From: Thalassobius sp. I31.1 | GTDB taxonomy: Bacteria > Pseudomonadota > Alphaproteobacteria > Rhodobacterales > Rhodobacteraceae | DNA length: 64,000 bases | Assembly (NCBI RefSeq): GCF_003031585.1 | Contig: NZ_PWAA01000042.1 | Span: 62,001 to 126,000 of the forward strand | Direction of reading: 5' to 3' | In this document: positions 26,902 to 36,677 of the stretch, in pieces | Layout: the number at the start of each line of letters is the position of its first letter | Numbering within the stretch: position 1 is the stretch's first letter | Program-made: the position numbers and the translations under genes | The notes under the pieces: generated by a model | Database searches by the model: none | What the model saw: only the letters and a program-made list of their open reading frames with translations | Told to the model about the DNA's origin: nothing

Positions 26902-28269
26902 ATGAAAGCCAAAACCGCCATTTCCGCGTTGAAATCCGTGTTATCTGAACGCATCAGCACATCTGAAGCCGATCGTAACAACCATGGCGGCAGCGAGACC
27001 TGGTTTGCACCTGCACCGCCTGACGTGGTGGTTTATCCGGAAACGACGGATGAAGTGGCTGAGATCGTGAAAATCTGCGCGGCCCATGATCTGCCGGTGA
27101 TCGGTTACGGCGCAGGGACATCGCTTGAGGGGCATACATCTGCGGTAAAGGGTGGGGTCTGTGTGGATTTTTCCCGCATGAACAAAGTGTTGCAGGTAAA
27201 TGATCAGGATCTCTCTGTGCGCGTGCAACCGGGCATTACACGCGAAGACCTGAACCAGGAACTGCGCGCAACCGGGCTGATGTTTCCCGTGGATCCGGGG
27301 GCGAATGCGTCGATTGGGGGCATGGCCTCGACGCGCGCCAGTGGCACAACGGCGGTGCGCTATGGCACCATGCGCGACAATGTTCTTGCGATGGAAGTTG
27401 TCCTGGCCGACGGGCGTATCATCCGCACGGGCACAGGCGCGCGCAAATCAGCATCGGGCTATGATTTGACGGCCCTGTTTTGCGGGGCAGAGGGCACGCT
27501 GGGCTTGATCTCTGAGCTGACCCTGCGCCTGCATGGCCAGCCTGAGGCAACAGCCGCCGCCGTTTGCGCTTTCCCCGATATGGACGCGGCGGTGAATGCG
27601 GTGATCATGACGGTGCAATGCGCGATCCCCATGGCGCGGATCGAATTTCTCGACAGCCTCGCTGTTGAGGCCGTGAACAAAGATGCTGACATGGGGCTGC
27701 CGGTGCAGCCGCATCTGCTGGTGGAATTTCACGGATCAGAGGCGGGGGTTGCGGAACAGGCAGAACGTTTTGGCGAGGTGATCGCAGATTTCGGGGCCAG
27801 CGGGTTTGACTGGTCGGCAAAACCCGAGGATCGCTCGCGTCTCTGGGCGATGCGTCACCGGGCCTATTACGCCTGTCTGGGTCTGCGTCCGGGGAAGACG
27901 GCGGTGGTCACAGATGTCTGCGTGCCCGTGTCGCGGCTGGCAGAGGCCGTGACTTATGCGCGCGAAGCGATTGACGCGGCCGGCCTGACCGCCCCGATCC
28001 TGGGCCATGTGGGAGATGGAAACTTCCACGCGATCCTGTTGATTGATCCCGAGAATGGGGAAGAACTGGCCCGTGCCAAAGTTGTGTCGCATCAGATGGT
28101 GGAACAGGCCCTGTCTATGGGCGGGACTGCAACAGGCGAACATGGGATTGGCATGGGGAAGATGGATCTTCTGGTGCAGGAACATGGCGCAGGCGTTGAC
28201 GTGATGCGGGCAATGAAACAAGCGCTGGACCCAAAAGGGATCATGAACCCGGGCAAAATGTTCAGCTAA
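26902..28269 (+). CDS. FAD-linked D-lactate dehydrogenase / glycolate oxidase GlcD-type
   Basis: A 455-residue FAD-binding (PCMH) oxidase. The FAD domain has the motifs GYGAGTSLEGHTSAVKGG and DPGANASIGGMASTRASGT; the C-terminal domain has PILGHVGDGNFHAILLID, TGEHGIGMGKMDLL and the final DPKGIMNPGKM. Such enzymes pass electrons from D-lactate or glycolate to cytochrome or quinone. It stands alone without GlcE/GlcF, so cytochrome-type D-lactate dehydrogenase is the better guess. A promoter-proximal region of 60 bases separates it from the divergent ClC gene. ATG follows GAGG by 6 bases. Confidence 0.88.
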   Translation: MKAKTAISALKSVLSERISTSEADRNNHGGSETWFAPAPPDVVVYPETTDEVAEIVKICAAHDLPVIGYGAGTSLEGHTSAVKGGVCVDFSRMNKVLQVNDQDLSVRVQPGITREDLNQELRATGLMFPVDPGANASIGGMASTRASGTTAVRYGTMRDNVLAMEVVLADGRIIRTGTGARKSASGYDLTALFCGAEGTLGLISELTLRLHGQPEATAAAVCAFPDMDAAVNAVIMTVQCAIPMARIEFLDSLAVEAVNKDADMGLPVQPHLLVEFHGSEAGVAEQAERFGEVIADFGASGFDWSAKPEDRSRLWAMRHRAYYACLGLRPGKTAVVTDVCVPVSRLAEAVTYAREAIDAAGLTAPILGHVGDGNFHAILLIDPENGEELARAKVVSHQMVEQALSMGGTATGEHGIGMGKMDLLVQEHGAGVDVMRAMKQALDPKGIMNPGKMFS

Positions 28270-28343
28270 TCCTTTGTGTTGCTGCAATGATCTGGTTTAA
28301 GCTGACAAAGCATTAGATTTTTTTTACGGGTAAAGGGTTAATT

Positions 28344-29192
28344 ATGGGGCCAGTTCTTATGTCTCTTCTGATCGGTGTCGGTTTTGCCGGGCTGATGGAT
28401 TTATTTTCAAATGACGATGATACGCCGCCAGAGGGCGAAAACCTGATATATGACGGTAGTGACATCCTGCACGGGACAGAGGGGGATGACACACTCACAG
28501 CTGACGATCAGGATCCGGATATTGATTCCCCAGACACCGTCTATCTTTTGGGGGGAGACGATACTGTTGAGCTTGGAAGGGACGGACCTGGGGCGGTTGA
28601 AATATTCGGTGGTGCCGGAGACGACAGCATGCATGTTTTCTCGGTCACTGGTCTGTATGGCGAGGAAGGCAATGATACGCTGACATCCTATAGTGGCTCC
28701 AGTCTTTATGGCGGTGAAGGTGATGACGTGCTGCAACATACATCCGGGGGCGGCGATTATTCGGATCAGGTCTCAGGCGGGGATGGGAACGACACCATTA
28801 TCCTGAACAGCTACTTCGGCAGTGGAATGGAATCTGATGCTGGCAATGTATCCGTGAGCGGCGGCAGTGGGGCAGACCATTTTGAAGTGAACCTTGAACT
28901 GGAGAGGAACTCTCTGGAGGAAGATGAGGGGACAGCGGGGGAACCACTTTACTTCAGTGACTTTGTGCCCGGAGAGGACACTCTGGAAGTGAATATTTCC
29001 CGTAGTTCAGGACAGGAGGACCGGGAAATGCAGTTTGCAGAACTCAGACATCGAACGGATGGGGATCAGGATATTACCGAATTGGCGATGCGATTTGATG
29101 GTGCGACTGACACAAGTGACGCCTGGGTGAAGCTCAGATTTGCGGGGCATCTTGATCTGACACTGGCTGACATCCGGATCAATCAGGTCTGA
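28344..29192 (+). CDS. RTX-like calcium-binding repeat protein
   Basis: A 282-residue acidic protein. It opens with a hydrophobic helix (MGPVLMSLLIGVGFAGLMDL), then an acidic linker and a series of nonapeptide-type Ca2+ repeats: GTEGDDTLT, GGDDTVELG, GGAGDDSMH, GEEGNDTLT, GGEGDDVLQ, GGDGNDTII and GGSGADHFEV. The pattern GGxGxDxUx is that of hemolysin-type beta rolls. The C-terminal 90 residues, ending DLTLADIRIN, are a cap domain common in roseobacter RTX proteins. No type I secretion genes are adjacent; the N-terminal helix suggests membrane anchoring or a non-standard export route. Confidence 0.83.
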   Translation: MGPVLMSLLIGVGFAGLMDLFSNDDDTPPEGENLIYDGSDILHGTEGDDTLTADDQDPDIDSPDTVYLLGGDDTVELGRDGPGAVEIFGGAGDDSMHVFSVTGLYGEEGNDTLTSYSGSSLYGGEGDDVLQHTSGGGDYSDQVSGGDGNDTIILNSYFGSGMESDAGNVSVSGGSGADHFEVNLELERNSLEEDEGTAGEPLYFSDFVPGEDTLEVNISRSSGQEDREMQFAELRHRTDGDQDITELAMRFDGATDTSDAWVKLRFAGHLDLTLADIRINQV

Positions 29193-29207
29193 ATGATGTG
29201 ATCATGA

Positions 29208-29396
29208 TCAATGAAGTGCTTCGGCATCGAGATGTTTTCCGTTGATATAGATGGGATCCCCGAACAGGGTGTGTGCTATAGGCTGGCGTTGGTTCTGCAT
29301 GGGATCACGAACCCCGATGTTTCTGAGTTGATAATCAACAATCATGTAGTTGGCTTCCACACAGGCAAAACGCTGCAGTTCTGCGGCGTATTTCAT
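29208..29396 (-). CDS. Possible small protein or gene remnant (62 aa)
   Basis: The 311-base gap 29193-29503 holds no strong gene. On the minus strand a 62-residue frame (MKYAAELQRFACVEANYM start) has plausible protein-like composition. Its ATG overlaps by ATGA the stop of a 26-residue frame (29393-29473, MMRIYNNNVEALTDAFDARR). The two look like either a coupled tiny pair or one gene split by a frameshift. No family or clear ribosome site is recognised; a plus-strand frame over the same bases is equally unconvincing. Confidence 0.28.
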   Translation of the reverse strand: MKYAAELQRFACVEANYMIVDYQLRNIGVRDPMQNQRQPIAHTLFGDPIYINGKHLDAEALH

Positions 29397-29503
29397 TTCA
29401 GCAGATCAGATTGCCTTCGTGCGTCAAAAGCATCTGTTAAAGCTTCGACATTATTGTTATAAATACGCATCATGAAACTTACGCAGGTCTGCCTGCGCAT
29501 TCT

Positions 29504-30514
29504 ATGTCTTCCAAAAGTCACCGTAAGCTCCGTAAGCGCGCAGATTTTCCGCGCGTCTGGGATCTGTCCCGCCGATCTGTCTGGTCCGCGCTGCGCTATG
29601 CGCGGGGCCCGCTTGAAAACTTGCCACTGCCGGACAGTGATGGCGTTCCGACGAATGTCTTTGACTGGCCGATGCCAGTCAGGCCCGGGATGTATCTGGA
29701 TGATGATCTGATCCGGGCGATTGTGAATGTGCTAAGGATGCCAGCCAGGTCACAGATGTATCGTTTGTATGAAATCCTGCTTCAGCCCTGGTTTCTCCGG
29801 GAACCTGAAGTGACTGCAGATCGCCTGCGTCGGCATCCCGCCGTTGCACCGGAACCTCTGGCACGACTGTCAAAGTTTCTCATATACAACGCGCCAGATC
29901 GACATGCGGTGCTTTATGGGCTCTCCTGGCTCAGTCTGTGTCAGGACCCGGAAGCAGAAGAGCTGGCCGGGTTTCTCGGGCAGCATGAATTTTTCATGAC
30001 AGAAGCGATTCCTGCCCTACAGGAAAACGCCGCCGATCCGGAAATTGCGATCTGGGGGCTGGCGCAACAACTGAAAAGCTATGGGCGTATCAGGACGGTA
30101 AATCTTTTATTGAAAACGGATAAACCCGAGATAATGAAGTGGCTGCTGCTGGAAGGGTTCCGCAACCGGATTGCGCATGAATATCTTTCCCTACAGGTTG
30201 CCCTGGCCGGGGATCTGATAAGCGCCTTGCGCAATCCTGGCGTTGAGCATGCTCTGATTGATGCTGCAACCGACATTTTTCTGGCATTCTTTGACGGCGG
30301 GCTCACGATGGGGTGGTCCGGCTATCCTGACGGGGAGGAGGCATTTGCGCTCTGGCTGGAACATGTCGGGAAAACACTGGATGAGAAACAACACCGCCTG
30401 GTTGAACAGATGTGTGTTTACTTGAAGGAAAAACGGCGCATTCCAGATGTCCTGCCATGGAGCGATCAGGCGGTTGCTGAAACGTTAAAACGTTGTGAGG
30501 CCCTATTGGCGTAA
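29504..30514 (+). CDS. Uncharacterised alpha-helical protein (336 aa)
   Basis: A 336-residue protein not recognised as a known family. It is Arg-rich and basic at the N-terminus (SHRKLRKRADFPRVWDLSRR), then made of repeated amphipathic helices (MYRLYEILLQPWFLREPEV; AEELAGFLGQHEFFMTEAIP; MKWLLLEGFRNRIAHEYLSL), which suggests a HEAT-like solenoid. It has no signal peptide. No Shine-Dalgarno is visible; the CTATG context is weak. Ends 36 bases from the convergent cobT with a shared terminator hairpin between. Confidence 0.7.
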   Translation: MSSKSHRKLRKRADFPRVWDLSRRSVWSALRYARGPLENLPLPDSDGVPTNVFDWPMPVRPGMYLDDDLIRAIVNVLRMPARSQMYRLYEILLQPWFLREPEVTADRLRRHPAVAPEPLARLSKFLIYNAPDRHAVLYGLSWLSLCQDPEAEELAGFLGQHEFFMTEAIPALQENAADPEIAIWGLAQQLKSYGRIRTVNLLLKTDKPEIMKWLLLEGFRNRIAHEYLSLQVALAGDLISALRNPGVEHALIDAATDIFLAFFDGGLTMGWSGYPDGEEAFALWLEHVGKTLDEKQHRLVEQMCVYLKEKRRIPDVLPWSDQAVAETLKRCEALLA

Positions 30515-30526
30515 GGGAAAAAGCAG

Positions 30527-30548
30527 TCAGGGGCCGTATGGCCCCTGA
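30527..30548. terminator. Bidirectional terminator between convergent genes
   Basis: TCAGGGGCC-GTAT-GGCCCCTGA is a perfect 9-bp stem. AAAAAGCA on the left and TGCTTTTTT on the right extend it in both directions; the latter overlaps the end of cobT. Confidence 0.82.
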
Positions 30549-30550
30549 GA

Positions 30551-32425
30551 TCACCTTGCTTTTTTGATGCCCATGATACGCGCACGGGCGCGGGGATCGG
30601 CGTCAAACAGGGCGGCCAGTTGTTCGGTCATGGCCCCGGCCAGCTGTTCCACATCGGTGATTGTTACCGCGCGGTCATAATAACGGGTCACGTCATGGCC
30701 GATGCCGATGGCAAGTAGTTCCACTGCGCGGCGTTTCTCAACCATGGCGATCACATCGCGCAGGTGTTTTTCCAGATAATTCGCCGGGTTCACAGACAGG
30801 GTGCTGTCATCCACCGGTGCGCCATCAGAAATCACCATCAGGATCTTGCGCGCCTCAGGACGGGCCACCATACGGCGGTGGGCCCATTCCAGCGCCTCAC
30901 CGTCGATGTTTTCTTTCAGCAGGCCTTCTTTCATCATCAGACCCAGGTTCGGGCGGGACCGGCGCATCGGCGCGTCGGCTGACTTATAGATGATATGGCG
31001 CAGGTCATTCAGACGGCCGGGCTGTTCCGGACGGCCCTCTGCCAGCCATTTTTCACGGGACTGTCCGCCCTTCCAGGCGCGGGTGGTGAAACCAAGGATT
31101 TCAACCTTCACCTGGCAACGTTCCAGCGTACGGGCAAGCACATCTGCACAGATCGCAGCAATGGAAATCGGACGCCCGCGCATAGAGCCGGAGTTATCCA
31201 GCAGCAGGGTCACAACCGTGTCTTTAAATTCAGTGTCCTGTTCCATCTTGAAGGACAGGGGCGTTGTTGGTGAAACCACCACACGGGCCAGACGGCCGGC
31301 ATCCAGCACACCTTCTTCCAGGTCAAATTCCCAGGACCGGTTCTGTTGGGCCTGTAGGCGGCGTAGCAATTTGTTGGCCAGCCGTGACACGGCACCTTTC
31401 AGCGGCTCAAGCTGCTGATCCAGATAAGCGCGCAGACGTTCAAGTTCCTGTTGCTCAGCCAGATCTTCGGCGCGGACCTCTTCGTCAAATTCGGTCTCAA
31501 AAACATTGTAATCCGGGTCAGCTTCAGAGGCCGGGGCAGGGGCCGGCGGTTCCATCGGGGCATCGCCTTCGGGCAGCTCAGCTTCATCGCCTTCTTCCTG
31601 ATCGGCCATATCGTCAATCGAGACCTGGGCCTCGGTTGCGTCCATGCTATCGTCCTGGCTTTGCTCTGGCTGGGCTTCGGCTTCTTCCTGGTTTTCCTGG
31701 TCGCCCTGGCTGTCTTGTTCCTGTTCTTCTTCGCCGTCTTCCTGGGCTTCGTCATCAGATTCGTCATCTTCCGAATCCGGGTCATCGCCCAGCTGATCAC
31801 CATAGCCCAGGTCTTCGATCATCTGACGGGCGAATTTGGCAAAGCTTGCCTGATCTTTCAGAGCGTCCTGGAGGCTTGCCAGCGTGCCGCCGGTCATGCC
31901 TTCAATGTAATCCTGCCAGAGGGTTTTCACATTTGCAGCGCTTTCCGGCAGGTCCCGTCCGGTGGCAAGTTCCCGCACCAGATACCCCGCAGCCGTGGCC
32001 AGAGGTGCCTGAGCGCGGTCGGTGATTTCGCCGTAGCCTTTTGATTTGGCCTCTGCTTCCAGCTTTACGTCGATGTTGGAGAGCGCGCCGGGCATTTCAC
32101 GGGCGCCCATCGCTTCGCAGCGGGCGTCTTCCATGGCGGTGTAAAGATCACGCGCCATCTGGCCCTGGGGCAGATAGCGGTTGTGGGTGGTGGCATTATG
32201 GTGACGGTGGCGCATGGCCAGGGCGTCGGCGGTGCCCCGCGCCATCAGAACCTCATCCCGTGTCATACGGCGAGTGACCTGGGGCAGGCGGATGGTATCT
32301 GCCGTCTTACCCGCCGGATCAACCGTATAGGTCACGTTCAGATCCGTGTCATTGGCCATGGTTTTGGTGGCCTCAGCCAGGGCCTTTTTGAACGGATCAG
32401 CAGGGTTGTTGTTCGGTTTGCTCAT
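30551..32425 (-). CDS. cobT: Cobaltochelatase subunit CobT
   Basis: A 624-residue subunit of the aerobic ATP-dependent cobaltochelatase (CobNST), which inserts Co2+ into hydrogenobyrinic acid a,c-diamide. The C-terminal von Willebrand A domain (about 390-624) carries the MIDAS motif DNSGSMRG and [14 protein letters not shown]. The middle (about 215-320) is an acidic, Glu/Gln/Asp-rich linker typical of CobT. The N-terminus starts [16 protein letters not shown]. It follows cobS with 134 bases between. CobN is not in the window. Confidence 0.95.
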   Translation of the reverse strand: MSKPNNNPADPFKKALAEATKTMANDTDLNVTYTVDPAGKTADTIRLPQVTRRMTRDEVLMARGTADALAMRHRHHNATTHNRYLPQGQMARDLYTAMEDARCEAMGAREMPGALSNIDVKLEAEAKSKGYGEITDRAQAPLATAAGYLVRELATGRDLPESAANVKTLWQDYIEGMTGGTLASLQDALKDQASFAKFARQMIEDLGYGDQLGDDPDSEDDESDDEAQEDGEEEQEQDSQGDQENQEEAEAQPEQSQDDSMDATEAQVSIDDMADQEEGDEAELPEGDAPMEPPAPAPASEADPDYNVFETEFDEEVRAEDLAEQQELERLRAYLDQQLEPLKGAVSRLANKLLRRLQAQQNRSWEFDLEEGVLDAGRLARVVVSPTTPLSFKMEQDTEFKDTVVTLLLDNSGSMRGRPISIAAICADVLARTLERCQVKVEILGFTTRAWKGGQSREKWLAEGRPEQPGRLNDLRHIIYKSADAPMRRSRPNLGLMMKEGLLKENIDGEALEWAHRRMVARPEARKILMVISDGAPVDDSTLSVNPANYLEKHLRDVIAMVEKRRAVELLAIGIGHDVTRYYDRAVTITDVEQLAGAMTEQLAALFDADPRARARIMGIKKAR

Positions 32426-32559
32426 AGTGCCAGCCTAACGGTTTTCAAAGTGACCTTGCAACAGGGCGGCGCCTGACCCTGGGTGGGTGCAAAGCGCCCT
32501 CCCGTGGGGAGGGTCGGGCGCTGCCCGGGCAAGCCGGGCAGAACAAATCACCTGGGCGT

Positions 32560-33531
32560 TTAACCCATTGCCGCAGATGCAGCGCTTTCCGGCAGTTCTT
32601 CGTCGAAGCAACGCTGATAGAATTCAGCCACAGTCTGACGTTCAAGTTCGTCACATTTGTTCAGGAAGGACAGGCGGAACGCATAGCCGACGTTGCGGAA
32701 AATCTGGGCGTTCTGGGCCCAGTTGATTACGGTACGCGGGCTCATCACAGTCGACAGATCGCCGTTCATGAATGCGGTACGGGTCAGGTCAGCAACAGTC
32801 ACCATCTGTGACACGGTCTTGCGACCGCTTTCGGTGTTATAGACCGGGTTCTTCGCCACAACGATATTGGCTTCGGCGTCATGAGACAGATAGTTCAGGG
32901 TGGCAACAAGGGACCAGCGGTCCATCTGCGCCTGGTTGATCTGCTGTGTGCCGTGGTAGAGGCCGGTGGTGTCACCCAGACCTACAGTGTTTGCAGTGGC
33001 AAACAGGCGGAAGTTCGGGTTTGGTGTGATGATTTCGTTCTGATCCAGAAGGGTCAGCTTGCCATCGGTTTCCAGAACACGCTGAATCACGAACATCACA
33101 TCTGCGCGACCGGCATCATATTCATCAAAGATGATCGCGACATTGTTGCGCAGAGCCCATGGCAGGATGCCTTCGTGGAATTCAGTGACCTGCTTGCCAT
33201 CAACCAGTTTGATCGCGTCTTTACCGATCAGATCGATCCGGGAAATGTGGCTGTCAAGGTTCACACGAACAGCGGGCCAGTTCAGACGGGCTGCAACCTG
33301 TTCGATGTGGGTGGATTTACCCGTGCCGTGATAGCCCTGGATCATAACGCGGCGGTTATAAGCAAAACCAGCAAGAATCGCGAGGGTGGTGTCCGGATCA
33401 AACTTATAAGTCGGATCGATTTCAGGCACACGATCGGACCGCTCAGCAAAGCCTTTAACGACCATATCCGTGTCGATGCCAAAAACGTCGCGTACGGAAA
33501 TTTCTTCGGTTGGTTTTACATCAGTCGTCAT
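32560..33531 (-). CDS. cobS: Cobaltochelatase subunit CobS
   Basis: A 323-residue AAA+ ATPase. Walker A is [16 protein letters not shown], Walker [19 protein letters not shown], sensor-like [22 protein letters not shown] and C-terminal helical subdomain ending [12 protein letters not shown]. With CobT it forms the motor of the cobaltochelatase. The start [18 protein letters not shown] at 33531 gives the expected length; a longer frame begins at 33642 with a low-complexity basic extension and was rejected. GGAG lies ahead of the ATG. Confidence 0.95.
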   Translation of the reverse strand: MTTDVKPTEEISVRDVFGIDTDMVVKGFAERSDRVPEIDPTYKFDPDTTLAILAGFAYNRRVMIQGYHGTGKSTHIEQVAARLNWPAVRVNLDSHISRIDLIGKDAIKLVDGKQVTEFHEGILPWALRNNVAIIFDEYDAGRADVMFVIQRVLETDGKLTLLDQNEIITPNPNFRLFATANTVGLGDTTGLYHGTQQINQAQMDRWSLVATLNYLSHDAEANIVVAKNPVYNTESGRKTVSQMVTVADLTRTAFMNGDLSTVMSPRTVINWAQNAQIFRNVGYAFRLSFLNKCDELERQTVAEFYQRCFDEELPESAASAAMG

Positions 33532-33792
33532 AATCGTATCCGTCTCCAGAAGGGTCTGGTCTGTGGCTGTCTCCGTGCGGCCAGATTGACGCGCCCGGGG
33601 GTGAATTCTGGCCATAAGGGCCTGTTTTGTTGGCTCGCACACCTGTCACAGGGGCGCTTTCCCGCTTTGGTGCCCGAATTTCCGGGCTTTCGCAAGGGGA
33701 GCAGAGCAGCTTATTTCTCATAGCCGTATTTTCACGGTGCGCGCGTCTGAATGCGTCTTTGCGCCGGGTCGTTTACGTCAGGTTCGTGCGGG

Positions 33793-35796
33793 TCAGTTCC
33801 CAGGCAGTTCCATCGTGGTGTTCCGGCTGCCTTTGACATATTGCAGACTGTTCTGTCCGATCGCCTGAATACGTCCGCCATCAATGCGATCCCCCACTTC
33901 CACGCGGCGATAGCGGCCATTGCGGGTGCGCATCAATGCACGTCTTGTGCCGCCGGTGTTATAGATGCCGACAAGGGAAAGACGGTTCAGTCGGATCGCA
34001 TTGCGGATCGTGGCCTGGCTGGCGACGGATGCGCTGCTTGGGATGCTGGGGCTGGAAGAACGCGCACCGGAAGAAGAGCTGCTGGCAGAGGCTGTGGAGG
34101 CGGTGCCACCGCTGTTGCTGCTTTGGGTTTGGGCTGCATCGCGGGCGGCCTGCGCAGCCGCGACGACGGCGGCAAAATCATTCGGACGTGTTGAAGGGAC
34201 GATGGACGTCGCCACGGCAAATTCGGTTGGGGCCAGATCCACATCCGGCGCGCTCTGGGCGGATTCAGGGCGCAGTTCAGGTTTGCGCTGCGCCAGTTCC
34301 GCGCGGGTCAGCCCGCCGTAGATGTTGCGTTCATGGTTCTGGATCAGATCAGTTGGACGCAAACGTGGTTTAAAGCCTGCAAAGTCGGGCTGTTCTTCGG
34401 CTTCTTCCGTTGCAGCTTCTGCATCGGTTTCCGTTGTCGTTGGCTCATCCGTTGGACGTGGGGGGATCAGATAATCCGGCCGTCCGGCAAAGATCCGGAT
34501 ACCTTCGGCGTTTTCTGTCCCTTCCGGGGTTGGAACGACCAGCCCCAGTTCATTTACAGCAAAAACCGTGCCGGGGGTGGCAGGGTTGTTAATCTGTGGC
34601 ATAGGCCCGCCGGCGGTGCCCGTATTCAGGATGGGCAGAGCCAGAGCATCAAAGGATGGTGTGGCCGGGTCATGGGAGGGGATGTAAAGATTTCCAGCCC
34701 CTCGGGTGCCCGCTGCTGCGGTTGAAACATCCACGCGGCCATTGGCATTATCAGTTTGCCCTACATCCGGCGGCAGGATCCAGATTTCATTCTCAGCGTA
34801 GAAGTCTTCTGCATCTTCCTGTGTCGGGATAACCGGGGCAGGTTGTTCTGTTTCAACGGCCTGAACCGGCGTTTCCGTTGCTGTTTCGGTCTCTGCGTCG
34901 GTTGTGGCGACTTCTTCAGCTACCGGTGTGGGCGTTGATGGCGCAGATTGACTGAGCCACAGGGCCGCCAATACACCGGCTGCGATGGCGCCACCGCCCA
35001 GCAGGGCAATTTTACCCATGCCTGGCCCGGACTTGTCCGGTTCTGGCTGCAAAGATTGCACACCGGCAAGCGCGATGGCCTCTTGTTTTTCCTCATGCGC
35101 CTGATCTGGTTTCTCAGTCTCAGTCTCAGTCTCAGTCTCAGTCTCAGTCTCAGTCTCAGTGGCGGAGGGGGCGTCCGATACGATTGCTTCTGCCGGAATG
35201 GTGGCAAGTGTTTTCACTGGCGTTGATGCCGCGTCCATTTCTGGTGTGACGATAACAAGGGGCTGGTCTTCACGCTCAATATAGTCCTCATCCAGCATAA
35301 AGCCCGCAGCACAGGGGGCTTCGCCAAAGAAAAGTTCGCGTGTAAAGCCGGATCCGTTTTCTGGCACAGCAGCAAAAGACACCGGGTTAAAGCGGTGTTC
35401 CGTCGCGAAAGATTCGGCTTCTGTCAGGGTTTCCCGGGCAATTGCGGCAATATGCAACGTGTCGCCATCCCGCTGCCAGTCCAGCGCGAGATCCTGAATG
35501 TCATAAGGTGTCAGACCTTCAAGGGAGGTTTCAACAAATTTGCGTTCTTCGCTGCGGCTGTTCAGCGGGTCCGGGCTGGTCGCTGATGTATAGAGTATCT
35601 GTGTGTCAGGAATGATCAGCTTGCAGATCACGGCACCGGGTTCAAGTGCGGCGGCTTTGTCACGCATGTCTGAAAGCTGCTGCGCGAACTCAGAGCTTTC
35701 TGGCTGCGCTTCCGCGATGACCTGCCAGCCCCCGGAAACGCGGTGCAGCAAAAGAATGCCGCTATGGGTCAGGTTCAGCGCAAATCCGGGTTTCAT
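33793..35796 (-). CDS. PilM/GspL-like plus PilP-like membrane protein
   Basis: A 667-residue single-pass protein. The first about 170 residues (NLTHSGILLLHRVSGGWQVI; then LPETYPE-like strands) resemble the actin-like cytoplasmic domain of GspL/PilM. A Thr-Glu repeat, (TE)8 at about 212-228, precedes the membrane helix IALLGGGAIAAGVLAALWLS (about 258-280). A long Pro/Thr/Glu-rich periplasmic region follows, and the last about 75 residues (LSLVGIYNTGGTRRALMRT; YRRVEVGDRIDGGRIQAIG) look like a PilP/GspC HR domain. No other pilus or type II secretion gene is near. Rhodobacteraceae keep this gene next to cobS; earlier annotations by other names exist. The two domain calls are inference by fold pattern. 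Confidence 0.72.
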   Translation of the reverse strand: MKPGFALNLTHSGILLLHRVSGGWQVIAEAQPESSEFAQQLSDMRDKAAALEPGAVICKLIIPDTQILYTSATSPDPLNSRSEERKFVETSLEGLTPYDIQDLALDWQRDGDTLHIAAIARETLTEAESFATEHRFNPVSFAAVPENGSGFTRELFFGEAPCAAGFMLDEDYIEREDQPLVIVTPEMDAASTPVKTLATIPAEAIVSDAPSATETETETETETETETEKPDQAHEEKQEAIALAGVQSLQPEPDKSGPGMGKIALLGGGAIAAGVLAALWLSQSAPSTPTPVAEEVATTDAETETATETPVQAVETEQPAPVIPTQEDAEDFYAENEIWILPPDVGQTDNANGRVDVSTAAAGTRGAGNLYIPSHDPATPSFDALALPILNTGTAGGPMPQINNPATPGTVFAVNELGLVVPTPEGTENAEGIRIFAGRPDYLIPPRPTDEPTTTETDAEAATEEAEEQPDFAGFKPRLRPTDLIQNHERNIYGGLTRAELAQRKPELRPESAQSAPDVDLAPTEFAVATSIVPSTRPNDFAAVVAAAQAARDAAQTQSSNSGGTASTASASSSSSGARSSSPSIPSSASVASQATIRNAIRLNRLSLVGIYNTGGTRRALMRTRNGRYRRVEVGDRIDGGRIQAIGQNSLQYVKGSRNTTMELPGN
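35113..35160 (+). repeat. Perfect hexanucleotide repeat (CTCAGT)x8
   Basis: Eight perfect copies of CTCAGT in frame inside the preceding gene; on the coding strand each unit is ACTGAG, Thr-Glu. Gain or loss of units would not shift frame. Confidence 0.97.
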
Positions 35797-35943
35797 GGAA
35801 CGTCCCGTCCTGTGGTCGTCTATAATGTTGCGACTGTCCTACCGCAGAAAACCGCCAGGTAAAAGACAACCGGAAAAAAATGCCAGGAAACTGCCCCCGG
35901 CATGCGTCATAAGAACATGAAAGCTATGACGAAAGGAATTAAG

Positions 35944-36642
35944 ATGCGTTTTCTGACGATGATGACGGCGGCAATTTGCCTGGCGGGCAGTACAGTTGTG
36001 GCTGTGGCCGAAAATGCCGCACCCCGGGTGATCACTGTGCAGGGGGAAGGGCAGGTTTCTGTGGTGCCGGATATGGCGCAGGTGGGCATCGGGGTTGAAA
36101 CCCGCGCCGCCAATGCCGCCGATGCCATGGCAGGCACGTCTGAGAAGATGGCAGCGCTGATGGCGGTGGCCACAGAGGCCGGGGTCGAGGCGCGAGATCA
36201 GCAGACCAGCAACCTCAACCTGCACACCGATTTGCGCCATACAAGCGGGAATGCGCCCCAGGTCGTGGGTTATGTTGCAACCAATATGCTGACCATCCGC
36301 CTGCGGGATCTCGATAGTGCGCCGCAGATCCTGGATCAGCTTATCTCTGCCGGGGCGAACCAGTTGCATGGGGTGCGGTTCACTGTGCAGGATCCGAAAC
36401 CTCATCTGGATGAGGCGCGCCAGTTGGCGGTGGCTGATGCCCTGGCCAAAGCCGCGCTTTATGCCCAGGCGGCAGGTGTGGAAACCGGGAATGTGCTGCG
36501 CATTGAAGAACCACAAAGCGGTGGCGGGGGTGCCTATCCGATGGCGCGTATGGAAATGGCGGCGTCTGCCGGCGTTCCGGTGGCTGCGGGTGAACAGAAT
36601 ATCTCAGCCAGTATCAACCTCGTGATTGAAATCGCGGACTGA
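35944..36642 (+). CDS. SIMPL domain (DUF541) periplasmic protein
   Basis: A 232-residue exported protein. The signal peptide runs from MRFLTMMTAAICLAGSTVVA to about residue 23. The SIMPL domain starts with ITVQGEGQVSVVPDMAQVGI (about 31-50), then ARDQQTSNLNLHTDLRH, and ends with AASAGVPVAAGEQNISASIN. Family members form ring-like periplasmic oligomers of unclear function. AAGGA lies 8 bases before ATG 35944; the upstream frame to 35902 is not used. A bidirectional terminator follows. Confidence 0.88.
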   Translation: MRFLTMMTAAICLAGSTVVAVAENAAPRVITVQGEGQVSVVPDMAQVGIGVETRAANAADAMAGTSEKMAALMAVATEAGVEARDQQTSNLNLHTDLRHTSGNAPQVVGYVATNMLTIRLRDLDSAPQILDQLISAGANQLHGVRFTVQDPKPHLDEARQLAVADALAKAALYAQAAGVETGNVLRIEEPQSGGGGAYPMARMEMAASAGVPVAAGEQNISASINLVIEIAD

Positions 36643-36649
36643 CAAAAGA

Positions 36650-36674
36650 AAAGGGCGCCTCCGGGGCGCCCTTT
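36650..36674. terminator. Bidirectional terminator
   Basis: AAAGGGCGCC-TCCGG-GGCGCCCTTT-type hairpin between the convergent SIMPL and J-domain genes; A and T flanks serve both strands. Confidence 0.88.
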
Positions 36675-36677
36675 CAT

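Noticed and set aside
35113-35160. CTCAGT array as a CRISPR
   Set aside because: Units are contiguous without spacers and lie in frame inside a gene.
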